A stretch of DNA of 64,000 bases from assembly GCF_014207845.1 (NCBI RefSeq), contig NZ_JACHLC010000003.1, positions 372,001-436,000 of the forward strand, written 5' to 3'. This document shows, piece by piece, positions 17,623 through 25,388 of the stretch. Numbering within the stretch: position 1 is the first letter of the stretch; the number at the start of each line of letters is the position of its first letter. The position numbers and the translations under genes are program-made. The stretch is from Chryseobacterium shigense (GTDB lineage Bacteria > Bacteroidota > Bacteroidia > Flavobacteriales > Weeksellaceae). The notes beneath the pieces are model-generated. The model did not search any database and was not told the origin of the DNA. It saw only the letters and a list, made by a program, of their open reading frames with translations.

Positions 17623-18093
17623 ATTTTTTATGTTTTGTGTAATACTTTGTTTGGGTTTAGCTTTTAAAAAGACATCAAGAAACCAAATTGTAAGGCCCGG
17701 TTTCTTAATGCCATCAAGTTATTTAATCATTTAATCGGTTACATTATTTCAAAAATCATTCAATTATTAAATTTACAAAAAATATGGACAAAATTTCCGA
17801 ATTATCTATTTTTAACGGTAAATTAACTTGACAAAATTTCCGATTCTTTTATATTTGTTTTGAAATAATGGAAAAACCGTCATATTCAGGAAAAATAATG
17901 ATTGAATGAAAGACTGAAATTTTGTATTCAATTGACTTTTCGTATAGGCTTAACCGGAAATTCTCCTCCGCTGGAGGGGTGGCAAATCTTAGATTTGACG
18001 GGGTGGTTAACAAGAACTCCCGCTTTCTTGTTTAAAATCATAACGTTAAATTAATTTATTAATCTCAGAATAGTTATTTTTGCATTTTACCAG
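17623..18093. other. Divergent intergenic region clpB / TetR gene
   Basis: No gene is seen. Plus-strand promoter-like sequence TTG-N19-TATATTTG ends near 17858, and a closer -7 element TATTTTTG lies at 18075-18082 just ahead of the regulator gene. The dispersed element at 17963-18009 occupies the right half. Confidence 0.5.
17963..18009. repeat. Dispersed element with two small palindromes
   Basis: The stretch contains CCTCC-GCT-GGAGG followed by GGTGGCAAATCTTAGATTTG and ACGGGGTGGTTA. It includes the perfect palindrome AAATCTTAGATTT. Sequences of this kind recur between genes of flavobacteria; only one copy is present in this window, so the repeat status rests on recall, not on the window. 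Confidence 0.4.
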
Positions 18094-18672
18094 ATGGAGC
18101 TTAAAGAAAAACAAAAGAAAATTTTAGACGCAGCGGTAGAGCTTTTCAAAGAGAAAGGTTATATGGGCAGTTCGGTTAGGGATCTTGCCACAAAGCTTAA
18201 TATTAAGGCTGCATCGCTGTATGCCCATATCCGTTCAAAGGAGGAAATCCTGGAGTGGATCTGTTTTGGCATTGCACAGGAATTTTTTGATGAGCTTCAG
18301 GAAGTAAAAAGCACAGACATTGCTCCAAAAGACAAGCTCAATCTGCTTCTGGATAAACATTTATCGGTAGTTCTTAAAAACCGTGATGTTACCCACATTT
18401 ATTCCAATGAATGGCGGCACCTTGAAGAAAGGCTTCCTGAATTTATTGAACTTCGGAAAAACTATCAGAACGAGGTGGAACAATTAATTTCCGAAATTTA
18501 TAAAGCGGAAAACTGGGAATTGAAATCACCCACCTTTACTACAAGATTCATTCTTCACACTCTTAATAACTCTTATTTCTGGTTCAAAAGAAACACAGAA
18601 TCTACCTCTGAAATTATGGATGAGATCAGGGCAAAACTTCTGTACGGCCTTCTGGGAAATCAAAAACAGTAA
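18094..18672 (+). CDS. TetR/AcrR-family regulator of the phenylacetate genes
   Basis: A 192-residue protein with an N-terminal TetR helix-turn-helix (about residues 8-55: AAVELFKEKGYMGSSVRDLA then KLNIKAASLYAHIRSKEE) and a helical ligand-binding domain. It lies 147 bases upstream of paaK on the same strand. The inverted repeat CTAAC-AAAT-GTTAG at the paaK start site is the best operator candidate. By analogy with PaaR-type TetR repressors the inducer should be phenylacetyl-CoA; that is inference. No second copy of the operator is seen ahead of the regulator itself. Confidence 0.85.
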   Translation: MELKEKQKKILDAAVELFKEKGYMGSSVRDLATKLNIKAASLYAHIRSKEEILEWICFGIAQEFFDELQEVKSTDIAPKDKLNLLLDKHLSVVLKNRDVTHIYSNEWRHLEERLPEFIELRKNYQNEVEQLISEIYKAENWELKSPTFTTRFILHTLNNSYFWFKRNTESTSEIMDEIRAKLLYGLLGNQKQ

Positions 18673-18761
18673 AACAAATAACTTTTATAATTACTTTTCA
18701 CACCCTTTTATCCCTGGCCGCTATTTAGAATCATTCAAAATGTGATAAAAATCATAATAAT

Positions 18762-18809
18762 TTTGTCAGAATTGAAATTCTTTTTAAATTTACACCTAAC
18801 AAATGTTAG
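18762..18809 (+). promoter_or_regulatory. paa operon promoter with overlapping palindromic operator
   Basis: TTTG (18762-18765) is followed after exactly 19 bases by the -7-like TAAATTTA (18785-18792). The perfect 14-base palindrome CTAAC-AAAT-GTTAG (18796-18809) covers the predicted transcription start and lies 10 bases before the paaK ATG. A repressor bound there would block initiation. Confidence 0.6.
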
Positions 18810-18819
18810 TTAGTTGAAT

Positions 18820-20136
18820 ATGGATTTTTCAGTTGAATATGTAAAGCTCAGCCAGTTGAGACAGCTTCAGTCTGACCGGTTGATAAATTTGGTCAGCTAT
18901 CTTGAAGAGAGATCAGATTTTTATAAAGGGAAATTTAAAGAATCAGGAATATCTCTACAGGACATAAGGACAATTGAAGATATCACGAAACTTCCTATAA
19001 CTTACAAACAGGATCTGAGAGATAATTATCCGTTTGGACTTTTTACAGTTCCGAAAAATGAGCTGCAAAGGATTCACTGTTCAAGCGGAACTACAGGAAA
19101 ACCAACAGTGGTAGGCTATACTAAAGAAGATGTGGATCTTTTCAGTGAAGTAGTTGCAAGATCATTATATGCAGCAGGAGCGAGACCAGGAATGCAGTTG
19201 CACAATGCATACGGATACGGGATCTTTACCGGTGGATTAGGACTTCATTACGGGGCAGAAAAACTGGGAATGAGTGTTCTTCCTATTTCAGGAGGAATGA
19301 CGGCCAGACAGGTAGATCTCATCATAGATTTCAAGCCGGAAGTAATCTGCTGTTCACCGTCTTATGCCTTAACTATCGCTGATGAATTTGCGAACCGTGG
19401 AATTTCTGCAGATGAAATCAGTTTGAAATATGCTGTTTTAGGCTCGGAACCATGGACGGAAATTATCAGAAGTCATATTGAAGAAAAATTGGGACTTCAT
19501 GCAACCAATATCTACGGATTAAGTGAAATTATTGGCCCGGGAGTATCCATGGAAGATTTTGAGGAGAAAGGAGGTTCATACATTTGGGAAGATCATTTTT
19601 ATCCTGAAATTTTAGATCCGGTGACCAGACAACCGGTTCCGTTCGGGGAAGAAGGCGTTCTTGTCATTACCACCTTAACGAAAAAAGCAATGCCGCTTTT
19701 ACGTTACTGGACGAATGATATCACAAGTCTTTACTACGATGAAAACGGAAAAAGAACCATGGTAAAAATGAACCCCATCAAAGGAAGAGCGGATGATATG
19801 CTGATCGTAAGAGGGGTAAATGTATATCCAAGTCAGATAGAAGAAGCATTTTCCCATGTAAAAGGAGTGGTTCCGAACTACTACCTTACACCAATTGAAA
19901 AGGAACAGATGTGCGTTGCGCTGGATATTGATGTAGAAATTGATGATGAATTGGTGAAAGAACAGAAAATAGATGCCGGTACCGATGATTATGCTATTTT
20001 TGTCGGGCACTTTGGAAAAAACATAGAAAACGAAATAAAAAAGAGGGTAGGAATTACCACAAAAGTGAAAATCCATGCCCAGGACAGCCTGCCAAAATGC
20101 GAAGGTGGAAAAATTAATAGAATACTTAAAAAATAA
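18820..20136 (+). CDS. paaK: Phenylacetate-CoA ligase
   Basis: The 438-residue ligase starts at ATG 18820; an in-frame TTG six bases earlier is less likely because it lies closer to the operator. The AMP-binding signature SSGTTGKPTVVGYT, NIYGLSEIIGPG and the C-terminal RADDMLIVRGVNVYPSQIEE with the catalytic lysine region LPKCEGGKINRI identify PaaK. It activates phenylacetate to phenylacetyl-CoA with ATP, the first step of the aerobic hybrid pathway, in the cytosol. It is the first gene of the operon and overlaps paaE by one base (TAATG). Confidence 0.96.
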   Translation: MDFSVEYVKLSQLRQLQSDRLINLVSYLEERSDFYKGKFKESGISLQDIRTIEDITKLPITYKQDLRDNYPFGLFTVPKNELQRIHCSSGTTGKPTVVGYTKEDVDLFSEVVARSLYAAGARPGMQLHNAYGYGIFTGGLGLHYGAEKLGMSVLPISGGMTARQVDLIIDFKPEVICCSPSYALTIADEFANRGISADEISLKYAVLGSEPWTEIIRSHIEEKLGLHATNIYGLSEIIGPGVSMEDFEEKGGSYIWEDHFYPEILDPVTRQPVPFGEEGVLVITTLTKKAMPLLRYWTNDITSLYYDENGKRTMVKMNPIKGRADDMLIVRGVNVYPSQIEEAFSHVKGVVPNYYLTPIEKEQMCVALDIDVEIDDELVKEQKIDAGTDDYAIFVGHFGKNIENEIKKRVGITTKVKIHAQDSLPKCEGGKINRILKK

Positions 20137-21221
20137 TGAATTCATTTTATAAACTTAAAACGGTAAAGGTTCAGAAAGATACTCCTGATGCGGTAAACGT
20201 AGCAGTGGAAATTCCTGAGGAGCTGAAAGATAAATTCAGGTTCAAACAGGGGCAGTATCTTAATTTCCGTATGATGATCAACGGGAATGAAGAAAGACGT
20301 TCTTATTCTATCTGCAACGCTCCGAGCGAAAAAAGCAATACACTGGAAGTTCTCGTAAAGCTTTTGGAGGGCGGAAAAGTTTCAGGATATTTCAATGAAC
20401 ATCTTCATATGGACGAAGTGCTGGAAGTAATGCCCCCGATGGGTGGTTTCAATACCTCTTATCACCCCACCAATGTAAAAACCTATGTAGGTTTGGCGGC
20501 GGGAAGCGGTATCAGCCCTGTTTTATCCAATATTAAAGAAAGCCTTTATCAGGAACCGAACTCTAATGCCTACCTTTTCTACAGCAACAGAAGCATGAAT
20601 CATGTAATGAAAAGAGCTGAGATCGATAAGTTGGTAGAGCACTTCAACGGCAGACTGAAAGTAATTTACCTGGTAAGCCGTGAAAAACATGAAGATCCGG
20701 TATTCGAAGGGAGAATTTCTGCTGAAAAACTGGAGCAGCTATTTGAAAGATATACTGATATTGATGTAAAAGAAGCTACCTATTTCATCTGCGGACCTGC
20801 AGAAATGATTAAAGGGATTGCAGATTATTTAAAGAAAGATAAAAAAGTACCTGCCATTCAGGTTTTATTCGAATATTTTACAGCTCCTGACGAAGAGAAT
20901 TCAGAAGAAATGAGCGATGAATTCAAAGCGATAGCAAATATCGAAAGTATGGTGACAGTAATCATTGATGATGATGAATATTCGTTTCACCTCAATTCCA
21001 AAAAAGAAAGTATCTTAGATAAAGCATTGAAAGACAATCTTCCTGTGCCTTTTGCATGCAAAGGAGGAGTGTGCTGTACGTGTAAAGCCGAAGTTCTGGA
21101 AGGAGAAGTTTTCATGGAGAAAAATTTCGCGCTTACCGAAGAAGAAGTAGCCAGAGGTTACGTTCTTACCTGTCAATGTCACCCGACAACGAATGTGGTG
21201 ATGCTTAATTATGATGTTTAA
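20136..21221 (+). CDS. paaE: Phenylacetyl-CoA epoxidase reductase subunit PaaE
   Basis: The 361-residue flavoprotein has an FAD-binding domain with RRSYSICNAP (about residues 50-59), an NAD(P)-binding domain with GLAAGSGISP and ICGPAEMI, and a C-terminal plant-type 2Fe-2S ferredoxin domain with the cluster ligands in CKGGVCCTC and LTCQC. It passes electrons from NADPH to the PaaAC di-iron centre. In this operon it comes directly after paaK instead of after paaD as in Escherichia coli. A palindromic element separates it from paaA. Confidence 0.95.
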   Translation: MNSFYKLKTVKVQKDTPDAVNVAVEIPEELKDKFRFKQGQYLNFRMMINGNEERRSYSICNAPSEKSNTLEVLVKLLEGGKVSGYFNEHLHMDEVLEVMPPMGGFNTSYHPTNVKTYVGLAAGSGISPVLSNIKESLYQEPNSNAYLFYSNRSMNHVMKRAEIDKLVEHFNGRLKVIYLVSREKHEDPVFEGRISAEKLEQLFERYTDIDVKEATYFICGPAEMIKGIADYLKKDKKVPAIQVLFEYFTAPDEENSEEMSDEFKAIANIESMVTVIIDDDEYSFHLNSKKESILDKALKDNLPVPFACKGGVCCTCKAEVLEGEVFMEKNFALTEEEVARGYVLTCQCHPTTNVVMLNYDV

Positions 21222-21223
21222 TA

Positions 21224-21297
21224 GAATTTGAAAATTTGAAAATGTGTTAATTTGAAAATTAATTGATGCATTCTCAAATTCTCAAATTTTCAAATTC
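21224..21297. repeat. Intercistronic inverted repeat, AATTTGAAAATT type (paaE-paaA)
   Basis: The left arm GAATTTGAAAATTTGAAAAT is mirrored by a right arm ending CAAATTTTCAAATTC. It fills nearly the whole 84-base gap. Related copies occur at 24962-25382 (split) and 28973-29059. Confidence 0.75.
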
Positions 21298-21305
21298 AAA
21301 GATTT

Positions 21306-22244
21306 ATGGACTTAGAAAAATTTGTTCAATACGTTCACGAAGAAAATAAGGTAGAGCCAAAAGATATCATGCCTGATGATTACAGGAAGCTTTTGGTACG
21401 CCAGATCTCACAGCATGCCCATTCTGAAATTGTAGGAATGCTGCCGGAAGCCAACTGGATTTCCAGAGCACCTTCATTAAGAAGAAAAATGGCCCTTTTA
21501 GCGAAAGTTCAGGATGAGGCCGGACATGGCTTATACCTATACGCTGCAACTGAAACCCTTGGAAATGGGACCATCAGAGCAGACAGGGATGCAACCTATG
21601 ATGATATGCTTTCAGGAAAGGCAAAATACTCAAGTATCTTCAATTACCCTACTTTAAGCTGGGCAGATATAGGTGCTATCGGCTGGCTGGTAGATGGTGC
21701 GGCCATTATGAATCAGGTAATGCTGATGGGAAATTCTTACGGACCTTATTCAAGAGCGATGGTAAGAATCTGTAAAGAAGAATCATTCCACCAAAGACAG
21801 GGCTACGAAATCCTGATGGCACTTTGCCGTGGTACCAAACAGCAGAAAGAAATGGCTCAGGCTTCGTTAAACCGTTTCTGGTGGCCGGCTTTAATGATGT
21901 TCGGTCCAAATGATGACAGCTCTCCAAACTCTAAAATTTCTATGAATTACAGGGTAAAACGTGAGAGTAATGACAGTCTTCGCCAGAGATTTATCGACGT
22001 TACCGTTTCCCAGGCTGAGTTCTTAGGATTAACAATTCCTGATAAAGACCTGAAATGGAATGAAGAAAGACAGCACTACGATTTCGGGGAACTTCCGTGG
22101 GATGAATTTATGACAATTTTAAAAGGAAACGGACCCTGTAACAAGAAAAGATTACAGACAAAAGTAAAAGCACAGCAGGAAAACCTTTGGGTAAAAGAAG
22201 CTGCAGCAGCTTTTGCAGAAAAACAACAAAAAGAAGTAATATAA
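21306..22244 (+). CDS. paaA: 1,2-phenylacetyl-CoA epoxidase catalytic subunit PaaA
   Basis: The 312-residue protein is the catalytic subunit of the ring-epoxidising multicomponent oxygenase. The di-iron ligands are visible in two ExxH motifs, in [13 protein letters not shown] and [13 protein letters not shown], together with the family signature near [14 protein letters not shown]. It forms the PaaAC core with the structural subunit encoded by paaC. Length agrees with the E. coli protein (309 residues). Confidence 0.96.
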   Translation: MDLEKFVQYVHEENKVEPKDIMPDDYRKLLVRQISQHAHSEIVGMLPEANWISRAPSLRRKMALLAKVQDEAGHGLYLYAATETLGNGTIRADRDATYDDMLSGKAKYSSIFNYPTLSWADIGAIGWLVDGAAIMNQVMLMGNSYGPYSRAMVRICKEESFHQRQGYEILMALCRGTKQQKEMAQASLNRFWWPALMMFGPNDDSSPNSKISMNYRVKRESNDSLRQRFIDVTVSQAEFLGLTIPDKDLKWNEERQHYDFGELPWDEFMTILKGNGPCNKKRLQTKVKAQQENLWVKEAAAAFAEKQQKEVI

Positions 22245-22350
22245 TAATGTAACAATATACCAATGTAAAAATGTAACAATCAATTGTCATGCTGAGTTTG
22301 TCGAAGCATTTTATTGGTAAACCGGTACATTGATACATTGTTAAATTAAT
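22244..22350. repeat. Intercistronic inverted repeat, TGTAACAATGTA type (paaA-paaB)
   Basis: Left arm TAATGTAACAATATACCAAT and right arm ATTGGTAAACCGGTACATTG, extending to TTAAATTA, pair imperfectly. The loop carries a second, unrelated element, TGTCATGCTGAG...TCGAAGCAT at 22285-22309, which is a motif seen as a dispersed repeat in many bacteria. Confidence 0.7.
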
Positions 22351-22356
22351 TTGACT

Positions 22357-22638
22357 ATGGCAAATTTAGATATGTGGGAAGTGTTTATTCAGACTAAACC
22401 GGGATTATCCCACAAGCACGCCGGAACAGTTCAGGCACCAACAGCAGAAATGGCTCTGCAGAACGCAAGAGACGTTTATACCAGAAGAAAAGAAGGAACA
22501 TGCGTATGGGTAGTTCCAAGTAAATATATTGTGACTTCGGAAGGAATGGATCAGGACGCATTTTTCGATCCTGCAGACGATAAATTATACCGTCACCCTA
22601 CATTCTATGATATTCCTAATGATGTAAAGAATATGTAA
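22357..22638 (+). CDS. paaB: Phenylacetyl-CoA epoxidase subunit PaaB
   Basis: From ATG 22357 (an in-frame TTG lies six bases upstream) the protein has 93 residues, the usual size. The start MANLDMWEVFIQTKPG, then GLSHKHAGTVQAP and NARDVYTRRKEG are the PaaB signature. PaaB bridges PaaAC heterodimers and may help dock the reductase PaaE. Confidence 0.95.
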   Translation: MANLDMWEVFIQTKPGLSHKHAGTVQAPTAEMALQNARDVYTRRKEGTCVWVVPSKYIVTSEGMDQDAFFDPADDKLYRHPTFYDIPNDVKNM

Positions 22639-22661
22639 TTAAAATAAGATTAAGAGATGTG

Positions 22662-22721
22662 AGATATCAGATACCAGACATTATGCCTGATCTGAAATCT
22701 AATGTCTGAAATCTGAAATCT
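22662..22721. repeat. Intercistronic inverted repeat, AGATATCAGA type (paaB-paaC)
   Basis: AGATATCAGATACCAGACAT plus TA pairs with TAATGTCTGAAATCTGAAAT plus CT across a 16-base loop. This is a third sequence family, different from the two flanking ones. Confidence 0.75.
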
Positions 22722-22729
22722 ATTAAACA

Positions 22730-23479
22730 ATGAATCCATTATATAATTATTTATTAAAATTTGCCGATGACAGTTTCATCATGGGGCAGAGATTATCCGA
22801 ATGGTGTGGCGAAGGTCCCTATCTGGAGGAAGATATTGCATTGACAAACATTGCTTTGGATGAACTTGGACAGGCCAATAACTTCTACCAATATGCTTCA
22901 AGAGTTGCCGATAACGGTAAAAACGAAGATGATCTGGCATTCCTGAGATATGAGCATGAATATGTAAACGCACATTGGGTAGAACTTCCCAATGAAGATT
23001 ATGCGCAGACTATCCTTAAAGTATATGTTTTCTCTGTTTATCAGAAATTGATGTACGAAGCACTGTCAAATTCTGCAGATGAAGAACTTTCCGCAATTGC
23101 TCAGAAATCTTTAAAAGAAGTAAAATACCATTACACGCACACTTCTTCCTGGATGAAAATTTTTGCTCAGGGAACAGAAGAAAGCCGTGAACGTTTGGTA
23201 AAAGCCATTGAAAATATCTGGGAATATACCAAAGGATTATTTGCGAAAGTAGAAGGAGAAGATGATTTAATTGCTCTAAACATTGCTTTAAATGTTGACG
23301 AACTGTATAAAGAATTCGTAGCGATTACAGCAAAAGATTTTCAGGAATACGGATTGGCATTTCCGGAAAACCCATTCATGCAGCCAAAATCAAGAACAGG
23401 ATATCATACGGAATATTTCGGGTACATTCTTTGCGAACTTCAGTATATGCAGCGAGCTTATCCGGGATGTACGTGGTAA
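22730..23479 (+). CDS. paaC: Phenylacetyl-CoA epoxidase structural subunit PaaC
   Basis: The 249-residue protein has the ferritin-like helical bundle of PaaC, with GQRLSEWCGEGPYLEEDIAL and LDELGQANNFYQYA near the N-terminus and GYHTEYFGYILCELQYMQRA at the C-terminus. It is the paralogue of PaaA that has a degenerate metal site and forms the structural half of the catalytic core. Confidence 0.95.
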   Translation: MNPLYNYLLKFADDSFIMGQRLSEWCGEGPYLEEDIALTNIALDELGQANNFYQYASRVADNGKNEDDLAFLRYEHEYVNAHWVELPNEDYAQTILKVYVFSVYQKLMYEALSNSADEELSAIAQKSLKEVKYHYTHTSSWMKIFAQGTEESRERLVKAIENIWEYTKGLFAKVEGEDDLIALNIALNVDELYKEFVAITAKDFQEYGLAFPENPFMQPKSRTGYHTEYFGYILCELQYMQRAYPGCTW

Positions 23480-23481
23480 TC

Positions 23482-23556
23482 AAAATGTAACAATGTAGCA
23501 GTTTAACAATGTACCAATAATTGCTAGACTGTTAGATTGATAAATTGGTACATTTT
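23482..23556. repeat. Intercistronic inverted repeat, TGTAACAATGTA type (paaC-paaD)
   Basis: AAAATGTAACAATGTAGCAG through GTACCAAT (37 bases) is mirrored by ATTGCTAGAC through GGTACATTTT. The arms meet almost without a loop. Confidence 0.75.
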
Positions 23557-23560
23557 TAAA

Positions 23561-24025
23561 ATGAATAATTTATTAAACATACTGTCCCAGGTTCCCGATC
23601 CGGAAATTCCAGTGATCGACATTGTGGAATTAGGTATTGTAAGAGACGCAAAAGTTACGGGCGAAAATACCTGCGAAGTAACAATAACGCCTACATACTC
23701 TGCCTGTCCTGCCATGTTCACCATTGAGGAAGACATTACGAAAATAATGAAGGAAAACGGCTGGGATGCAAAAGTAGTAACCAAAATGTTTCCTATCTGG
23801 ACAACAGACTGGTTAACAGATCAAGCGAGAGAAAAACTCCGGGCTTACGGAATTACACCTCCCGAAAAAGGAGCAGACGAACACCACATCGGGAAACCGA
23901 AAAAATGCCCGAGATGCGGTTCAATGAATTCAAAACAGATCAGCAGGTTCGGGTCTACACTGTGTAAGGCCTCTTATCAATGCCTGGATTGCCTGGAACC
24001 TTTTGATTATTTTAAATGCCACTAA
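23561..24025 (+). CDS. paaD: Phenylacetate pathway protein PaaD (MIP18/DUF59)
   Basis: Starting at ATG 23561 the 154-residue protein has the MIP18-type domain (QVPDPEIPVIDIVELGIVRD, then TYSACPAMFTIEEDI) and a C-terminal zinc-ribbon-like part with CPRCGS and CLDCLEPF. PaaD is thought to help assemble the metal centres of the epoxidase and is required for its activity. An earlier in-frame TTG at 23537 lies inside the palindromic element and is unlikely to be used. Confidence 0.94.
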   Translation: MNNLLNILSQVPDPEIPVIDIVELGIVRDAKVTGENTCEVTITPTYSACPAMFTIEEDITKIMKENGWDAKVVTKMFPIWTTDWLTDQAREKLRAYGITPPEKGADEHHIGKPKKCPRCGSMNSKQISRFGSTLCKASYQCLDCLEPFDYFKCH

Positions 24026-24029
24026 ATTC

Positions 24030-24118
24030 ATGTAACAATATAGCAATGCAACAGTTTACCAATTATGTTCAGTATCGCATTATAATTATTGCATTGTTAG
24101 ACTGGTAAATTGTTACAT
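24030..24118. repeat. Intercistronic inverted repeat, TGTAACAATGTA type (paaD-paaG)
   Basis: ATGTAACAATATAGCAATGC through TTACCAATT pairs with AATTATTGCATTGTTAGACT through TGTTACAT across a 20-base loop. Confidence 0.75.
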
Positions 24119-24158
24119 TATAACTAAATTAGTGGATGCAATAATAAAATTAAAAACT

Positions 24159-24959
24159 ATGTATACACAACTCGACATTGAAACGCATTTTGACGGAAAA
24201 CTGAAAATTGCTTACCTCAATCAGCCTGAAACTATGAACGCGCTTACCAAGCCATCTTTATCAGATCTGAAAGATTTCATTAAAGAATGCAGCGAAGATC
24301 CTGCGGTAAGATGCGTGGCGATTTCAGGAAGAGGAAGAGCTTTCTGTTCCGGTCAGAATCTGGATGATGCTTTCGTACAGGGTAATGTACATCATGATAA
24401 CGATATCATCAGAAAAATTGTGGTAGATTACTACAATCCTTTGGTAACGGAGATCACACGTTGTAAAAAACCTGTTGTGGCATTGGTAAACGGCCCTGCA
24501 GTAGGTGCTGGTGCAATGCTGGCATTAATCTGCGACTTTGTTTTAGCAGTAGATAAATCTTATTTTGCCCAGGCATTTTCAAATATCGGGCTGATTCCTG
24601 ATACGGGAGGAACTTATTTCCTTCCAAAACTATTGGGAAGACAGTTAGCTAATTATTTAGCGTTTACAGGCAAAAGATTATCCGCTGAAGAATCTAAATC
24701 TTACGGTTTGGTAGCTGAGGTTTTCACTGAGGAAGAATTCGCTCCGAAATCTATGGAAATCCTTGAAAGAATGTCAAATATGCCGACTGCAGCCATTAAA
24801 TTAACCAAAAAAGCCTTTGCCCAATCTTACAGCAATACATTAAAAGAGCAATTGGAACTGGAAGGCGATTTACAACAGGAAGCCGCACAGACAGAAGATT
24901 TTATAGAAGGTGTAAACGCCTTTTTACAGAAAAGAAAACCTGAATATAAAGGGAAATAA
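24159..24959 (+). CDS. paaG: Ring-1,2-epoxyphenylacetyl-CoA isomerase PaaG
   Basis: The 266-residue crotonase-fold protein starts at ATG 24159; a GTG nine codons earlier would add an unconserved extension. GRAFCSGQNL forms the oxyanion hole, GPAVGAGAMLAL the second helix motif, and LIPDTGGTYFLPKLLGR carries the aspartate that distinguishes PaaG-type isomerases from hydratases with glutamates. It converts the ring epoxide to 2-oxepin-2(3H)-ylideneacetyl-CoA and also shifts double bonds in the later beta-oxidation. It is the only crotonase in this operon. Confidence 0.9.
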   Translation: MYTQLDIETHFDGKLKIAYLNQPETMNALTKPSLSDLKDFIKECSEDPAVRCVAISGRGRAFCSGQNLDDAFVQGNVHHDNDIIRKIVVDYYNPLVTEITRCKKPVVALVNGPAVGAGAMLALICDFVLAVDKSYFAQAFSNIGLIPDTGGTYFLPKLLGRQLANYLAFTGKRLSAEESKSYGLVAEVFTEEEFAPKSMEILERMSNMPTAAIKLTKKAFAQSYSNTLKEQLELEGDLQQEAAQTEDFIEGVNAFLQKRKPEYKGK

Positions 24960-24961
24960 TC

Positions 24962-25382
24962 AATTTGAAAATGAATTAATTTGAGAATTTGAAAATGAGA
25001 AATGACAAAGAAAATATTATTGTAAATAAGACTTTCGATTTTGCATTGAATATTATTGAATTTTCAGAAGAATTATATAAGGCTAACAAATTTTCTCTAG
25101 CCAATCAGATTTTTAAATCGGGAACATCAATTGGAGCTAATGTCAGAGAAGCTCAGAATGCAGAAAGCAAGGCCGACTTTATTCATAAATTAAAAATTGC
25201 TGCCAAAGAAGCTGACGAAACAGAATATTGGATTTTGCTGTGTTTACAGTCTCCACATTTACAGTCTCCGAAAGAAAAGATGGTGTCAGATTTAAAAGAA
25301 ATTCTATTAATTCTGTCTAAGATTATTTCAAGTGCAAAGCTTAAATAATTTTCAAATTAACTCATTTTCAAATTTTCAAATT
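24962..25382. repeat. AATTTGAAAATT-type inverted repeat split by a gene
   Basis: The left arm 24962-24997 (AATTTGAAAATGAATTAATT onward) and the right arm 25349-25382 (TTTTCAAATTAACTCATTTT onward) are the two halves of the same palindrome type seen at 21224 and 28973, but here they are 351 bases apart with the four-helix-bundle gene between them. The left arm even supplies the ATG context of that gene, and the right arm begins on the first base after its stop codon. Confidence 0.7.
24995..25348 (+). CDS. Four-helix-bundle protein (S23/IVP family)
   Basis: The 117-residue protein has the pattern of the bacterial four-helix-bundle family first known from 23S rRNA intervening sequences: NKTFDFALNIIEFSEEL, ANQIFKSGTSIGANVREA, SKADFIHKLKIAAKEADE and a C-terminal helix. 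Family members form small helical pentamers of unknown cellular role. It is not a phenylacetate gene, sits between paaG and paaH, and its ends coincide with the two arms of a palindromic repeat. That points to insertion of a small gene-repeat unit into the operon. Codon and base use are more AT-rich than in paaG. Confidence 0.88.
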   Translation: MRNDKENIIVNKTFDFALNIIEFSEELYKANKFSLANQIFKSGTSIGANVREAQNAESKADFIHKLKIAAKEADETEYWILLCLQSPHLQSPKEKMVSDLKEILLILSKIISSAKLK

Positions 25383-25388
25383 AAAATT

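Noticed and set aside
18814-18819. TTG start for paaK, two codons upstream
   Set aside because: The ATG at 18820 matches family length, and the TTG lies only five bases behind the operator palindrome and very close to the predicted transcript start.
24995-25348. 23S rRNA intervening sequence
   Set aside because: The protein family is the same, but there is no rRNA sequence around it; it lies between paaG and paaH.
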